A DNA stretch of 36,019 nucleotides, from positions 1 through 36,019 of the forward strand of contig CBFDCQ010000030.1 in the NCBI GenBank assembly GCA_965603355.1. The letters run 5' to 3'. The notes below the pieces were generated by a model that saw only the letters and a program-made list of their open reading frames with translations, did not search any database and was not told where the DNA came from. This document shows, in pieces, positions 23,803-33,256 of the stretch. Source of the DNA: CBFDCQ01 sp965603355. GTDB taxonomy: Bacteria > Hydrogenedentota > CAZGCA01 > CBFDCQ01. Every line of letters begins with the position of its first letter. The first letter of the stretch is position 1. The position numbers were made by a program, and so were the translations under genes.

Positions 23803-26800
23803 ATGGGCATAACTGACCAGCAGAGGAGCGCGATCGAGAACCTTGACGCCGACGTCTGCGTGATATCCGGCGCGGGATGCGGTAAAACCCTCGTTCTCGT
23901 TGAGCGGTTCCTTTACATACTTGATCAGGGTGGCACGAAAGTGTCCGAGATCGCGGCTATCACTTTCACGGAGAAGGCCGCGCTCGAGATGAAGGAACGG
24001 ATCAGAAAGGCCTGCTCGGACAGGGCGCACGAAGCTGCGTCAGCCGAGGATGTGCCTCGCTGGGAGGAATACAGGAGAGAGGTCGAGAACGCGCGAATCG
24101 GCACGATACACGGTTTTTGCGCGGGGATGCTGCGGGAGTTTCCGGCGGAAAGCGGTGTTGACCCGCATTTCGAAGTTATCGAGGCGGGAGAGAGTCTCGT
24201 TCTGCTGGAACGCACGGTCGATGATACGTTACGGCTTCTGGTCGAGGCGGACGACGGTGCGGCAGTGGAGCTGGTAGACGAGTTCGGTTTTCAACGGGCG
24301 GGGAACATGGTCAAGGCGCTGTTCCAGGATCACCGCGCCGCAGAGGTTGCGCGGTCGTTGGCTGGTCGAAGCGACGAGGATGTCGCCGTCGCGTTACGCG
24401 AAGTCGAGCGTGCACTCGGCCTGGCCGCTCTCGAACGATTAGTGTCCGATCCGTTGTGGTCGAGGGAACTCAAATACCTTTCAGCGCACGCGGGGCTTGC
24501 ACCTGATGACAAGAGAGAGGAAGCGCGGGCGGCGATGTTGACCGTGGCGCGTGATGTCGCGGAGGCGACCTCGTTTGATCGGAACATCGAAGCGCTGCGC
24601 AGGGTAGGTGAGATATCCTTGAGGGGCGGGAAGGCCGCTAATTGGAACAGCGAGCAGGAAATGAAGGCTGTCGGCGACAGCGTCAAGATCCTCAAGGAGA
24701 AATGCAGGAGATGTTCTGCGCTGTTCGGCACCGATTCTGAAGGGGACGGGAAGCAGGCAGCACACGTTTCGAGGCTGCTCGCTCAGACGTTCCTGCAGTG
24801 TCACGGGCGGTACGACGTGGAGAAACGCGAGAGAAGCGCGCTGGATTTCACCGATCTATTGGTCAAGGCGCGTGACCTGCTGCGCGATAACGATGCGGTG
24901 CGTCGGCACTATCGGCAAACTCTGAAGTTCGTTCTTGTGGACGAGTTCCAGGACACGGACGCGTTGCAGGTGGAGGTTGTCAGGAGCATCACGGGCGACG
25001 AGAGCGGGGATTATACGCAGAAACGCCTTTTCGTCGTCGGTGACGCGAAACAGTCGATCTATAAGTTCCGAGGCGCGGACGTATCCGTGTTCAGGGAAGC
25101 GGAAGAGAATATCGGGAAGACTGGCAACATAGTGAACCTGGACCGCACGTTTCGTGCTCGCCCGAAGCTCGTGAGTTTCGTAAATGACTTCTTCAACGAG
25201 CTAATGGGGACCGCCGGACGGGCAATGTACGAGGCGGAGTACGTTCCTCTCGTCGCGGACCGGGAGACGGTGTCGGATAGTCCGGAGGTCGAGTTCCTGC
25301 TCGTTGACGGTACTGACAGCGAGAAGACGCTGGAGGAATCGCGTCGTGCTGAGGCGGAACTGATCGCGCGGCGCATTCACGAAATGGTGGAGAGTGGAGA
25401 GCGTCTTGTTGAAGACGAGAAGGAAGGTATTCGACCCGTCGGGTACGGCGACATAGCGATCCTGTTCAGAGCAATGACGAGTATTACCACTTACGAGAGG
25501 GCGCTGAGGGAGCACGAGATACCGTACTACCTGACTTCGGGGGGCGGGTTTTACGTCCGGCAGGAGGTAAAGGACATCATTTGCTTCCTCAAAGTGCTGG
25601 AGAACGCCGACGACGAGATGGCGCTGGCCGGGGTGCTGCGGTCGCCGATGGTCGGCCTTTCCGACGATGCGCTTTACTGGCTGAAACGCGACGGGAAACA
25701 GCTTTTCGAGAGCATTAAGGTCGGTCACGATCAACTTAACGAAACAGACCGCGAAAAGCTGGCTGGTGCTGTAAGAATCATCTCTGATTTACGCGGGATG
25801 AAGGACAGGTTCTCCATATCGCGATTGATAATGGAGATCGTCAACAGGACAGGATACCTGTGGGTGCTGCGGACGATGTTTCTTGGCAGACAGCGTGTCT
25901 CGAACGTGCGGAAACTCGCTGAGGTCGCACGCGACATAGAACGGCGCGGGATATTCACGTTACGGGATTTCGTGAATTACGTCAACGAGCTCGTCACGCA
26001 AGATATACGCGAGGGTGAGGCGGTTGTCGAGGAGGAGAAGAGCGATGTGGTGAAGGTGACCACGATACACAAGGCGAAAGGGTTGGAGTACCCGGTCGTG
26101 TTCGTGGCGGACCTTGCTCACGGGGGCGCTGACGCGCAAAGGGGGCCCGTGCTTCTCGACCCGAGAGGCGGTTTCGGTCTGAGGCTGACGAACCGCACCG
26201 GTGGGTTGGAACCGACCGCGCTGTACAAGCTCATTGCCGACGAGGATAAAGCGAAGGAACTCGCTGAGAGCAAGAGGCTGCTTTACGTCGCGTGCACAAG
26301 GGCGAAAGACTACCTTGTCTTGAGCGGCGTTCTCGGTAAGGGTAAGGCGAATTCGTGGATGCAATGGTTTGGTGAGAGATACAATCTTGGTGGGTCTGAG
26401 AGCGAGATCTCGTATGGCGAGGGGGGATACAGTCTGGCGGTTACGGCTGAGCTGCCTCCGGCGAAGCGAGTGAGAGGCAGGTCAAGCCTAGCGAAGGAGT
26501 ACAAGGTGAAGCTGTGCGGTTTTGCGCCGATCCCGTCCAAGAAGGGCGGGCATGCGACGGCCGACAAGATGTTCGAGCGCATCAAGCCGGTGGGGCGGTC
26601 GTTGCGGCGGAAAGAGCGTTTCTCGGTGACGGAACTGGAGTGCTACGGCGATTGTCCGAAGTTGTACGAGCTGAAGTATATGGACGAGATTCCGGAGGAA
26701 GCTTTGCGAGGCGTGCCGCCGTCGGTGATCGCCAGGCGGGAACTGTCCCCGGCGGAACGAGGTAACGTGGCGCACATGGTGTTCGAGCTGTGGAGTCTGG

Positions 26801-27357
26801 ACAGCGATGAGGACGTTCGAGAGCTCATCCATCGAGCGCTTGATGAAAGGGGAATAGTAGATCGCGCTGTGCGGTCAGAGCTCGAAAGTGAGCTCGTAGA
26901 TGCGTGCGAGAGGTTCAAGGCTGACGAGGCGTACGCGAGGATGCGGGCATCCACTGGTATGCGCAGCGAGATGCGTTTCTCGCTCAACGTCGACGGCGCG
27001 GTGGTCGAAGGGGCGATTGACAGAACTTTCACAGCTTCTGACGGCGCCCGTTGGGTGCTCGATTTCAAGACGGACCGCGTGGACGCTGATCAAGCGCAGG
27101 AACGCTCGCAGAAGTACAAGTTCCAGCTCGAGATGTACTCCCTGGCGGTGTCGCAACTCATGGGCGGCTCGGTTCCTCGCGCTTCGGTCTATTTCCTCAC
27201 TCCGTCGGTCGAGGTAGAACTGCCGGTTGACCGCGATGCGCTCGACCGCGTCAAGGCGGACGCCGTGGAACGCATTTCGCTGATACGCTCGAACGAGTTC
27301 CCACATACGCGTGAGCGATGCGAGCTGTGTCCGTATGAGAGCCTATGCGCTCATTAG
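23803..27357 (+). CDS. addA: AddA-type helicase/nuclease subunit with Fe-S-type cysteines
   Basis: A 1184-residue UvrD-type helicase fused to a RecB-like nuclease, partner of AddB in double-strand end resection. The start at 23803 follows GAGG closely; the longer frame overlaps addB and is rejected. Helicase motifs are the Q-motif TDQQRSAI, Walker A SGAGCGKT (Gly23-Thr29), DEFQDTD (Asp380-Glu381), VGDAKQSIYKFRGAD, LDRTFRARPKL, TTIHKAKGLEYPVVF and LLYVACTRAKDYL. The nuclease has GAIDRTFT and VLDFKTDR (Asp1087, Lys1089) followed by QKYKFQLEMYSLA. Unusually for AddA it also has a staple-like set of cysteines: Cys947/Cys951 in LECYGDCPKLY, then Cys1173, Cys1176 and Cys1182 (C-x2-C-x5-C) at the very end. 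The stop overlaps the convergent rhomboid stop. Confidence 0.92.
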   Translation: MGITDQQRSAIENLDADVCVISGAGCGKTLVLVERFLYILDQGGTKVSEIAAITFTEKAALEMKERIRKACSDRAHEAASAEDVPRWEEYRREVENARIGTIHGFCAGMLREFPAESGVDPHFEVIEAGESLVLLERTVDDTLRLLVEADDGAAVELVDEFGFQRAGNMVKALFQDHRAAEVARSLAGRSDEDVAVALREVERALGLAALERLVSDPLWSRELKYLSAHAGLAPDDKREEARAAMLTVARDVAEATSFDRNIEALRRVGEISLRGGKAANWNSEQEMKAVGDSVKILKEKCRRCSALFGTDSEGDGKQAAHVSRLLAQTFLQCHGRYDVEKRERSALDFTDLLVKARDLLRDNDAVRRHYRQTLKFVLVDEFQDTDALQVEVVRSITGDESGDYTQKRLFVVGDAKQSIYKFRGADVSVFREAEENIGKTGNIVNLDRTFRARPKLVSFVNDFFNELMGTAGRAMYEAEYVPLVADRETVSDSPEVEFLLVDGTDSEKTLEESRRAEAELIARRIHEMVESGERLVEDEKEGIRPVGYGDIAILFRAMTSITTYERALREHEIPYYLTSGGGFYVRQEVKDIICFLKVLENADDEMALAGVLRSPMVGLSDDALYWLKRDGKQLFESIKVGHDQLNETDREKLAGAVRIISDLRGMKDRFSISRLIMEIVNRTGYLWVLRTMFLGRQRVSNVRKLAEVARDIERRGIFTLRDFVNYVNELVTQDIREGEAVVEEEKSDVVKVTTIHKAKGLEYPVVFVADLAHGGADAQRGPVLLDPRGGFGLRLTNRTGGLEPTALYKLIADEDKAKELAESKRLLYVACTRAKDYLVLSGVLGKGKANSWMQWFGERYNLGGSESEISYGEGGYSLAVTAELPPAKRVRGRSSLAKEYKVKLCGFAPIPSKKGGHATADKMFERIKPVGRSLRRKERFSVTELECYGDCPKLYELKYMDEIPEEALRGVPPSVIARRELSPAERGNVAHMVFELWSLDSDEDVRELIHRALDERGIVDRAVRSELESELVDACERFKADEAYARMRASTGMRSEMRFSLNVDGAVVEGAIDRTFTASDGARWVLDFKTDRVDADQAQERSQKYKFQLEMYSLAVSQLMGGSVPRASVYFLTPSVEVELPVDRDALDRVKADAVERISLIRSNEFPHTRERCELCPYESLCAH

Positions 27358-28505
27358 CGTGACGTTGGTGAGGCTTGCGCCGTTTTGGCCCTCCGGCTTC
27401 TCAGTGCCTTGTAACACAACGCGATGACGATACCGGCGGCGAACCCGCCCGCGTGGGCGGAGAATCCGACGGGTTCATAGGCGCCGCACAGGAAGGTGAA
27501 GAGGAGCTGGAACGCGAACCATCCACCGAGGTACACGTATGCCGGGATCGCGACTACTGTGAAAACCACGAACGTTTTCACCCGCGCCTGTGGGTACAGG
27601 ACGAAATAGGCGCCCATGACGCCGCTTATCGCGCCGCTGGCGCCGATGCCGGGTATCTCTGAAGCCATATGCGGCAGCATGAAGGCCAGGGCTCCCGCGA
27701 CGCCGCACAGGAGATAGAACGCGGCGAATCGGACGTGGCCGAAGGCGTCTTCGACGTTGTCACCGAATATCCACAGGAAGAGAGCGTTTCCGAAAAGATG
27801 AAGCACGCCCCCGTGCAGGAAGATGGACGTGATGAACCTGAAATGCTCCTGCCCGGTCATGATGATCTTCGGGACGAAACCCAACGCCGCGAAGACGGGC
27901 GACCAATCGTCGAACGACACGAACATCCAAACCAGGACGGTGACGTTGATCAGAATGATTCCAAGGGTAACGGCGGGGAATCTGCGCCGCCCGGCGTCGT
28001 CCCCGACAGGAAGGATAATCTTGGGCATACAGACCAGGATGCCGGCGTTGCGGCTCAGAGTCTGCGCGGCCTCGGTCAACTCACGTCTCTGCTCCACCTC
28101 GGCCACGTATCCGGCCAGTGAAGCGCCCATCTTGGTCAACTTGGGATTACCCTTGGCGTATACGGCCAGCTGCTTCAGTTCGGGACGGTCCACCCACACG
28201 CCGTTACACGACAGGCACTTGTCAACGATGATGTTGGAATCGTACGCGTAGTTGACCTTTATGAGTTGCTCCTCGCACGAAGGGCAAGGTCGGCGAGGTT
28301 CGTGCACCGCCGCAACAGAGGTTACAGACTTGTTGAGCTGTATGGTCGAGTCGGGGAGGTCCTCGTGGTCCTGCAAGTACAGGTCGATGAAGTCGCTGAG
28401 CTCGCGCCGGTCAAACCACACGCCGCGACACTTGGGGCAGACGTCGAGTACTATCTCTCGGTAGCGCTTCTTCGCGAGAGCCGAATGACATGCTGGACAG
28501 TTCAT
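27354..28505 (-). CDS. rhomboid intramembrane serine protease with two N-terminal zinc ribbons
   Basis: A 383-residue fusion. Two zf-TFIIB-type zinc ribbons come first: Cys3, 6, 23, 26 and Cys74, 77, 97, 100, each ending in a GVWxDRxEL motif typical of this family. A linker helix (130-150) leads to a rhomboid domain starting near residue 175. Rhomboid landmarks are HGGVLHLFGNALFLWIFGDNVE (231-252, His236 and Asn240), the catalytic GASGAISG with Ser290, and His351 in SAHAGGFAAG. It would cleave membrane proteins within or near the bilayer, with the zinc ribbons on the cytoplasmic side if the N-terminus stays inside. AAGGTG precedes the ATG at 28505. The ribbons may recruit a substrate or nucleic acid; that is inference. 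Confidence 0.92.
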   Translation of the reverse strand: MNCPACHSALAKKRYREIVLDVCPKCRGVWFDRRELSDFIDLYLQDHEDLPDSTIQLNKSVTSVAAVHEPRRPCPSCEEQLIKVNYAYDSNIIVDKCLSCNGVWVDRPELKQLAVYAKGNPKLTKMGASLAGYVAEVEQRRELTEAAQTLSRNAGILVCMPKIILPVGDDAGRRRFPAVTLGIILINVTVLVWMFVSFDDWSPVFAALGFVPKIIMTGQEHFRFITSIFLHGGVLHLFGNALFLWIFGDNVEDAFGHVRFAAFYLLCGVAGALAFMLPHMASEIPGIGASGAISGVMGAYFVLYPQARVKTFVVFTVVAIPAYVYLGGWFAFQLLFTFLCGAYEPVGFSAHAGGFAAGIVIALCYKALRSRRAKTAQASPTSR

Positions 28506-28574
28506 TTGCGCACCTTAGAGCCCGCTGTTCCGCCACATCAACACTCGGACATCTCTTTATCCTCCCTACATCTA

Positions 28575-28583
28575 ATTATACCA
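28575..28583 (-). promoter_or_regulatory. extended -10 promoter for the rhomboid gene
   Basis: On the minus strand TGGTATAAT, about 70 nt upstream of the start codon. No good -35 is visible at standard spacing. The 376-base gap up to the DUF2330 gene holds this promoter and the divergent one at 28816, and no gene that I can support. Confidence 0.55.
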
Positions 28584-28815
28584 CGGAATGAGGTGTTTTA
28601 TTCGACCTATTTCTGAGGGAATCGCGGTAGAGAAGCCACAGAAAGGTACTCTTCATCTTAGAGCAAAAGGGAGCCGCATAGCCAGAGTGTCCGCTGAAAA
28701 GAGGGATGAGGACATTTATGCAGGGTGTTTCTATGCCGCATTTACACTATTATAGGAATTCTCATTGAGTTTTGGTTGTCACGGAGGCAACATAGGTGCA
28801 CATCATGTTCAGTCA

Positions 28816-28824
28816 TGTTATACT
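28816..28824 (+). promoter_or_regulatory. extended -10 promoter for the DUF2330/HEAT gene
   Basis: TGTTATACT, an extended -10 element about 58 nt upstream of the start codon. The -35 region is unclear. Confidence 0.5.
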
Positions 28825-28881
28825 GGTAAACGGGGGAAGTGTACATTGTCCGGACAAGGCTCTAACGCGGAGGTTAGGGCG

Positions 28882-31875
28882 ATGAAGACAGCCCGTGGTT
28901 GCCTGCCGAAGATCCTCTTCTTGATTATCCTGACTTCCATCGTGTTCGGACAAGATCTACCTGTCTTCGGGGATGGAAAGGTATTCGTCTGGAGAAACGA
29001 GAAGGCGGATATCTTTCAGCCGACACAGAAGGCGGTGATCTACTGGGATGGTCGCGAAGAGAAACTAATTCTCCAGACGAAGTACGAGGGCCCGGCGGAG
29101 GAGATGGTCTGGGTGGTTCCCGTACCCTCGGAACCAACCGTGAAGAAGGGCGCCCCTGAGATCTTCCAGGAGATGAGCAAACGCACGCAAGAGCCGGACA
29201 TATCGCACACGCGCTTTCGAATGCTTCAAACGTTAGGAACGGGCGGGAGTCGGTCTCCTCTCGAATGGCAGCGCAGAATAGGTGCTTATGACGTGGCTCT
29301 GCTTTCTCCCGTTGGCGCTACCCAGGTCGTGGCATGGCTCAAGGCGAATGACTATGGTGTGCCCGACGAGGCAGTGCCAATTCTTCAGGACTACATTGAG
29401 CGAAAGTGGTGGATGGTGGCGTCGCGAATTCACAAGAACGCGCTAGACAACGCGACACGAGGGCATCTTGCCAAGGGCACGCTTCACCCGCTTGAAATGA
29501 CCTTCAGGACAACCAGATGCGTGTATCCCTTGCGTCTCACTTCGCTTGCGGCAGGGCCGGTCGAGGTGCTTCTGTATATCGAAGGTCCAGACCATTACGA
29601 GCCGACAACACTGACGGGGCCCCAGTGGCAGATGAACCTCTATGGTGGACCCCGGCGTCGGGTACCTATGGAACGCTACCGTCGAATGCGGGACTGGAAA
29701 CGTACCTACGCGATCATACAAGGACGGACTGAGCTGGTTTCCGAAACGTACCTTACGAAGCTGAGACGGACGTTTCGGCCGGAGGAGATGACCGATGACA
29801 TCGAGTTTGGCAAGGCAGACTACGCGATGTTCGCCGGAAGCACCGACCCCAGAAGCGTAGCTGAAGCTGCTACGCAATATGGGCGGCACCGTGAGCCGGA
29901 AGGTATACCTCATCTTCTGAGAGTCCTTTCCGCGAAGGCGCTGAGTGACGAAGATCATGTGCGTTGCTGCATCTGGGCGTTGGGCGAGATCGCAATCGTT
30001 AGCCAGGAGCAACGCGCCATAGAGCAGTCGCTACTCATTTGCGCTGAACGGGGCTCAAGCCTCATCAGAATGGAAGCCTACATAGCGCTGGCAAAGGCGC
30101 GCTCAGAGCGGCTCGGAGAACGGATGGCACGACAGCTGGGCCGGATAACGGGGCGGGATATGGAACGGTTTTACGAGGGCGTTCGCTGGAGTTCCGACCC
30201 GGAAATGCAGTTGATAACCGAGTGGCTCGATGCTCGCGCACCCGGGACTGTGAAGGATGAGTACGTGAGAATCGTTTCCGATCTCTTGATCCGGACCAAA
30301 AGGCGCATTGAGAAACTTCTTGGAACCGGGGCGGACGTGCGTCCGGGTAGCCTGATCGATGCTCCACAGAAGTGGGTTATCCAGAGAGCTGCGTCATTGC
30401 AGGATCCCAGGCTTGTGGGAGGGCTGTCCGCGATACGGGAGGCGCTTCCAAGCACCGTCGAGCGTGCCTCTGATGGACGGGAGCTGGACCACCTGAAGGC
30501 GGTCCTCCTAGCCGCGGAGGCTGCATGCCGTTCGGAGGAAGCTGTGGAGGCGTCCGCGCGACGTATCATTGAGAAGGAAAGTGAGTTGCGAGATATGGGC
30601 CGCGGCGAAAGGGGCTATGCGTCCCTGGACGACGTTCACACTTTCAGTGATCGTGAGAGCCTTCGTACTCGAATCATCCGGGACGGTGACGACGATTTTC
30701 CGGGGTTCAACGATATTGATCCGGAACCGATCGGATCGGACGGTGGAACCTGGCGTATACCGACGCGGGCACAGGATGTCGTTTTCCGAAGGGCCTTAGG
30801 GAATAACGAGCTGAATGATTGGTACGCGCTTTACCTTCTGAGTTGGATCGGCGAACCTGACCGTCAAGATGAAGAGAGACTTCATGCGATATGGAGCGCG
30901 GCATCCGATTCGCCCGGGGAGATGATTGGGAAACGCGTGACGGCAGTGGATGTGCTGTATTCCTGGGGAGACGTAGATCGGTTGCTTGAAATTGTGGGCG
31001 GCACGGAAGATGAGACTGTGCGGACCGAGGCACTATGGGCACTGGCAGAGTTTCGCGCTCCAGAGGTGGAGCCATACATTGAAAAGGAGATCAGGGAAAA
31101 ATGGGATCCTGCAATTGCGACAGCAAATGCCTTCCCCACATCCAGGGCTTTCGAATTGCCGTATCACGATGGGAATGTTGAAACTGACATAGGAGACGTT
31201 CGCGTTGCGTGGGCGATCTGGAAGTACCTGTTCCAATTTGATTGGAGAAGGGGGTATGGAGGCGATGTTCTGCTCAAACGCCTATGCAACGACCGTACGC
31301 TCGATCCCGGCCTCCGTTTTGCCCTGCTGTCCAAGTCTCCTTGGAAGGGCCCGTGGAAGAAGCCTCTTATCGAGGAGCTATTTCATGAACTTGTTGACAC
31401 CGCCTTATCCGAGGAACTTCATGCGCGATTAGTAAGGGCATTAGGACAGGCAAAATCCACGGATCTACTGCTGTCCCTACTTGAAGAGGCCGGACAACCC
31501 TGGAAACAGGACGTCATATTCAATGGTCTTCTATGGACAAAAGACGAACGGGTTCTGCCGGTTCTAGAGAAGATGGTGCGCGAGGTATGGCACCAGCGGT
31601 TCGAGAACTCCGCAGACGAGGTTGCGAAGGCTATGGACCGCGTTAGTTTGTCCATCCTCCTCGACAGCAAGCCATACGGAAGCAAGGCACGCGCTTTCTT
31701 GCTGGACTTTCTGCGTGACGAGTCGGTCGATGCGGCATACCGCGCCTACATCGCACTGGAGACCCCGCATGGGTTCATTCCGACCCTCATTCCCGCAATG
31801 CAGGCTTTGCGGGATCATGATCTGCCTGAGTCATTGGAGAAACGGCTCCGGGCTAAGATCATGGAGAAGTACTAG
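28882..31875 (+). CDS. exported DUF2330-like protein with HEAT-like repeats
   Basis: A 997-residue protein with a signal peptide (MKTARGCLPKILFLIILTS, ending IVFGQD). The start at 28882 is chosen for the GGAGG upstream and the signal; the open frame begins earlier but has no signal there. Residues 25-330 resemble DUF2330: FVWRNEKADIFQPTQKAVIYWDG, KYEGPAEEMVWVVPVPSEP and a later MTFRTTRCVYPLRLTSL. The rest is helical and repetitive (for example GIPHLLRVLSAKALSDEDHVRCCIWALGEIAIV; TVRTEALWALAEFRAPEVEPYI), consistent with HEAT-like repeats. DUF2330 has no known activity. A scaffold or large periplasmic/outer-surface role is a fair guess. The gene is a single transcription unit with its own extended -10 promoter. 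Confidence 0.72.
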   Translation: MKTARGCLPKILFLIILTSIVFGQDLPVFGDGKVFVWRNEKADIFQPTQKAVIYWDGREEKLILQTKYEGPAEEMVWVVPVPSEPTVKKGAPEIFQEMSKRTQEPDISHTRFRMLQTLGTGGSRSPLEWQRRIGAYDVALLSPVGATQVVAWLKANDYGVPDEAVPILQDYIERKWWMVASRIHKNALDNATRGHLAKGTLHPLEMTFRTTRCVYPLRLTSLAAGPVEVLLYIEGPDHYEPTTLTGPQWQMNLYGGPRRRVPMERYRRMRDWKRTYAIIQGRTELVSETYLTKLRRTFRPEEMTDDIEFGKADYAMFAGSTDPRSVAEAATQYGRHREPEGIPHLLRVLSAKALSDEDHVRCCIWALGEIAIVSQEQRAIEQSLLICAERGSSLIRMEAYIALAKARSERLGERMARQLGRITGRDMERFYEGVRWSSDPEMQLITEWLDARAPGTVKDEYVRIVSDLLIRTKRRIEKLLGTGADVRPGSLIDAPQKWVIQRAASLQDPRLVGGLSAIREALPSTVERASDGRELDHLKAVLLAAEAACRSEEAVEASARRIIEKESELRDMGRGERGYASLDDVHTFSDRESLRTRIIRDGDDDFPGFNDIDPEPIGSDGGTWRIPTRAQDVVFRRALGNNELNDWYALYLLSWIGEPDRQDEERLHAIWSAASDSPGEMIGKRVTAVDVLYSWGDVDRLLEIVGGTEDETVRTEALWALAEFRAPEVEPYIEKEIREKWDPAIATANAFPTSRAFELPYHDGNVETDIGDVRVAWAIWKYLFQFDWRRGYGGDVLLKRLCNDRTLDPGLRFALLSKSPWKGPWKKPLIEELFHELVDTALSEELHARLVRALGQAKSTDLLLSLLEEAGQPWKQDVIFNGLLWTKDERVLPVLEKMVREVWHQRFENSADEVAKAMDRVSLSILLDSKPYGSKARAFLLDFLRDESVDAAYRAYIALETPHGFIPTLIPAMQALRDHDLPESLEKRLRAKIMEKY

Positions 31876-31994
31876 CAGCCCTCATAACATGAGCGCGATA
31901 CCGCCTGAGCAAAGCAACACCCGCAGCCGACGCGATGAAGGGGACTCGTAGACCGATCTGCATCGCCCCATTAGCTTCCGCTTTGCCGCACTCA

Positions 31995-33239
31995 TTATGT
32001 CGGAGTCTCCATCCGTCCGATGAAGAGGATGCTGCCTGAGCGGTTGTCGCGGATGAGGAATATGAACGGGTGGTCCGCACGGAAGACCGGAGGCCCCTGG
32101 GGTGCCACCGCCCACCTCATGGCCACGGCAGTGGCCGCGGCGGCTTCGGTTCCTTCTTCGTTGACGTCCACGTATGCCTTGTGAATGACGGCGGATATGT
32201 ACAATCCACCTGCGGTCGCGTCCGTCATTCCCGAGAAATTGGCTTGCATATCGTCAAAGGCGTCGGCCATGCCCATCGCCTGAAGCGTCTTTTTCAGGCT
32301 GAACTTGGATTCGAGCTTGAACTTGGGCAGGTACACGTGCACTTTCTTTGTCTGCATTGACTCGGACCATTGTTTTAGCTGGTTCGCGGACAGCGAGCGC
32401 TCGAGACTTGCCAGGCCGTCGCGTTGCTTCGGCAACAATACCATCATCGATAACGCGTTGCCCTTGTAGCTCATCTCAAGCGCCTGGATGTCGTTGTCTT
32501 CCATGTACTGGAACTTTGTGCTCTGATGCATCATGGGAACGTTGACGGTCTTGTCGGGCGTGACGTAAAAAGGCTGGTTTTCGGTTGCCTCTTCGTTGAA
32601 TTTGTTCGCCCAATCGCCCTTGAAGTAGATGGCATTGGTCAGCACGAGACGCGTTAGTGGGTCGAGTATGCCGGGAGCCAGAAGATCCTTGATCTTCCGT
32701 TCAGTTTTCTTCTCTACCCAGTTATTGATCAGTTGTCGCGCGGCTTCTGTGTCGGCTTCGAAGTCGACCTGGGCCAGTTCGGCCCCGTAGTGGGTTTTTG
32801 TGAGCCGGAGAAAGGCGCGCTTGAACGGGTAACCCTTCTGTCCCCAGAGGCGGTTGGCGATGCTGAGCCTGTACCCCGCCCTGCTGGACGCGTCCCGCTG
32901 CAACTGGGTTGTAAGCTCATTGAAACAGGTGTGGAGCGGTCCGTTGTCTAAGGGGAAGTGCAGCACGTCCTTCATTTCTGTCTTTGTGTTGCCGCCGGCG
33001 CCCGCGTAGGTCATGGCAAGCGCGGTGGAGATGCTGTTGGGCGAGAAGAACAGGTTACCTTCTTGTTTCGACAGGCTGCTGTACAGATCGATCGCGAACT
33101 CGTTATTGCCGGCAACCACTGCCGACACCTGCTCGGGGGTCGCGGTCGGGCTTGAAGCTCCCGTTCCGCACGCCGCCAGGAGGCCCATCGTTAGTACCAC
33201 CACTGACTGCCTCAGAGTGAAACCACTAGACTGTTTCAT
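31995..33239 (-). CDS. lipoprotein serpin (serine protease inhibitor) with inhibitory-type hinge
   Basis: A 414-residue serpin. The start at 33239 has GGGAG upstream; the signal ends LLAAC (Cys24), a lipobox, so it is probably displayed on a membrane. Serpin markers are NLFFSPNSISTALAMTYAGAGGNT near the N-terminus, LVLTNAIYFKGDW in the middle, and the C-terminal DHPFIFLIRDNRSGSILFIGR. The reactive loop hinge is EEGTEAAAAT (P17-P8), matching the short-chain small residues needed for insertion in inhibitory serpins. Counting on from the hinge, P1 falls near Ala, within MRWAV, which would suit an elastase-like or related target rather than trypsin. It follows the epimerase/dehydratase gene by 68 nt in the same direction. 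The target protease is not identified. Confidence 0.92.
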   Translation of the reverse strand: MKQSSGFTLRQSVVVLTMGLLAACGTGASSPTATPEQVSAVVAGNNEFAIDLYSSLSKQEGNLFFSPNSISTALAMTYAGAGGNTKTEMKDVLHFPLDNGPLHTCFNELTTQLQRDASSRAGYRLSIANRLWGQKGYPFKRAFLRLTKTHYGAELAQVDFEADTEAARQLINNWVEKKTERKIKDLLAPGILDPLTRLVLTNAIYFKGDWANKFNEEATENQPFYVTPDKTVNVPMMHQSTKFQYMEDNDIQALEMSYKGNALSMMVLLPKQRDGLASLERSLSANQLKQWSESMQTKKVHVYLPKFKLESKFSLKKTLQAMGMADAFDDMQANFSGMTDATAGGLYISAVIHKAYVDVNEEGTEAAAATAVAMRWAVAPQGPPVFRADHPFIFLIRDNRSGSILFIGRMETPT

Positions 33240-33256
33240 AACATCTCCCTCTCTTT

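Noticed and set aside
31876..31994. Possible small gene between the DUF2330 gene and the serpin
   Set aside because: The short frames there continue from the serpin strand with no ribosome site; only a weak 5-bp inverted repeat was seen.
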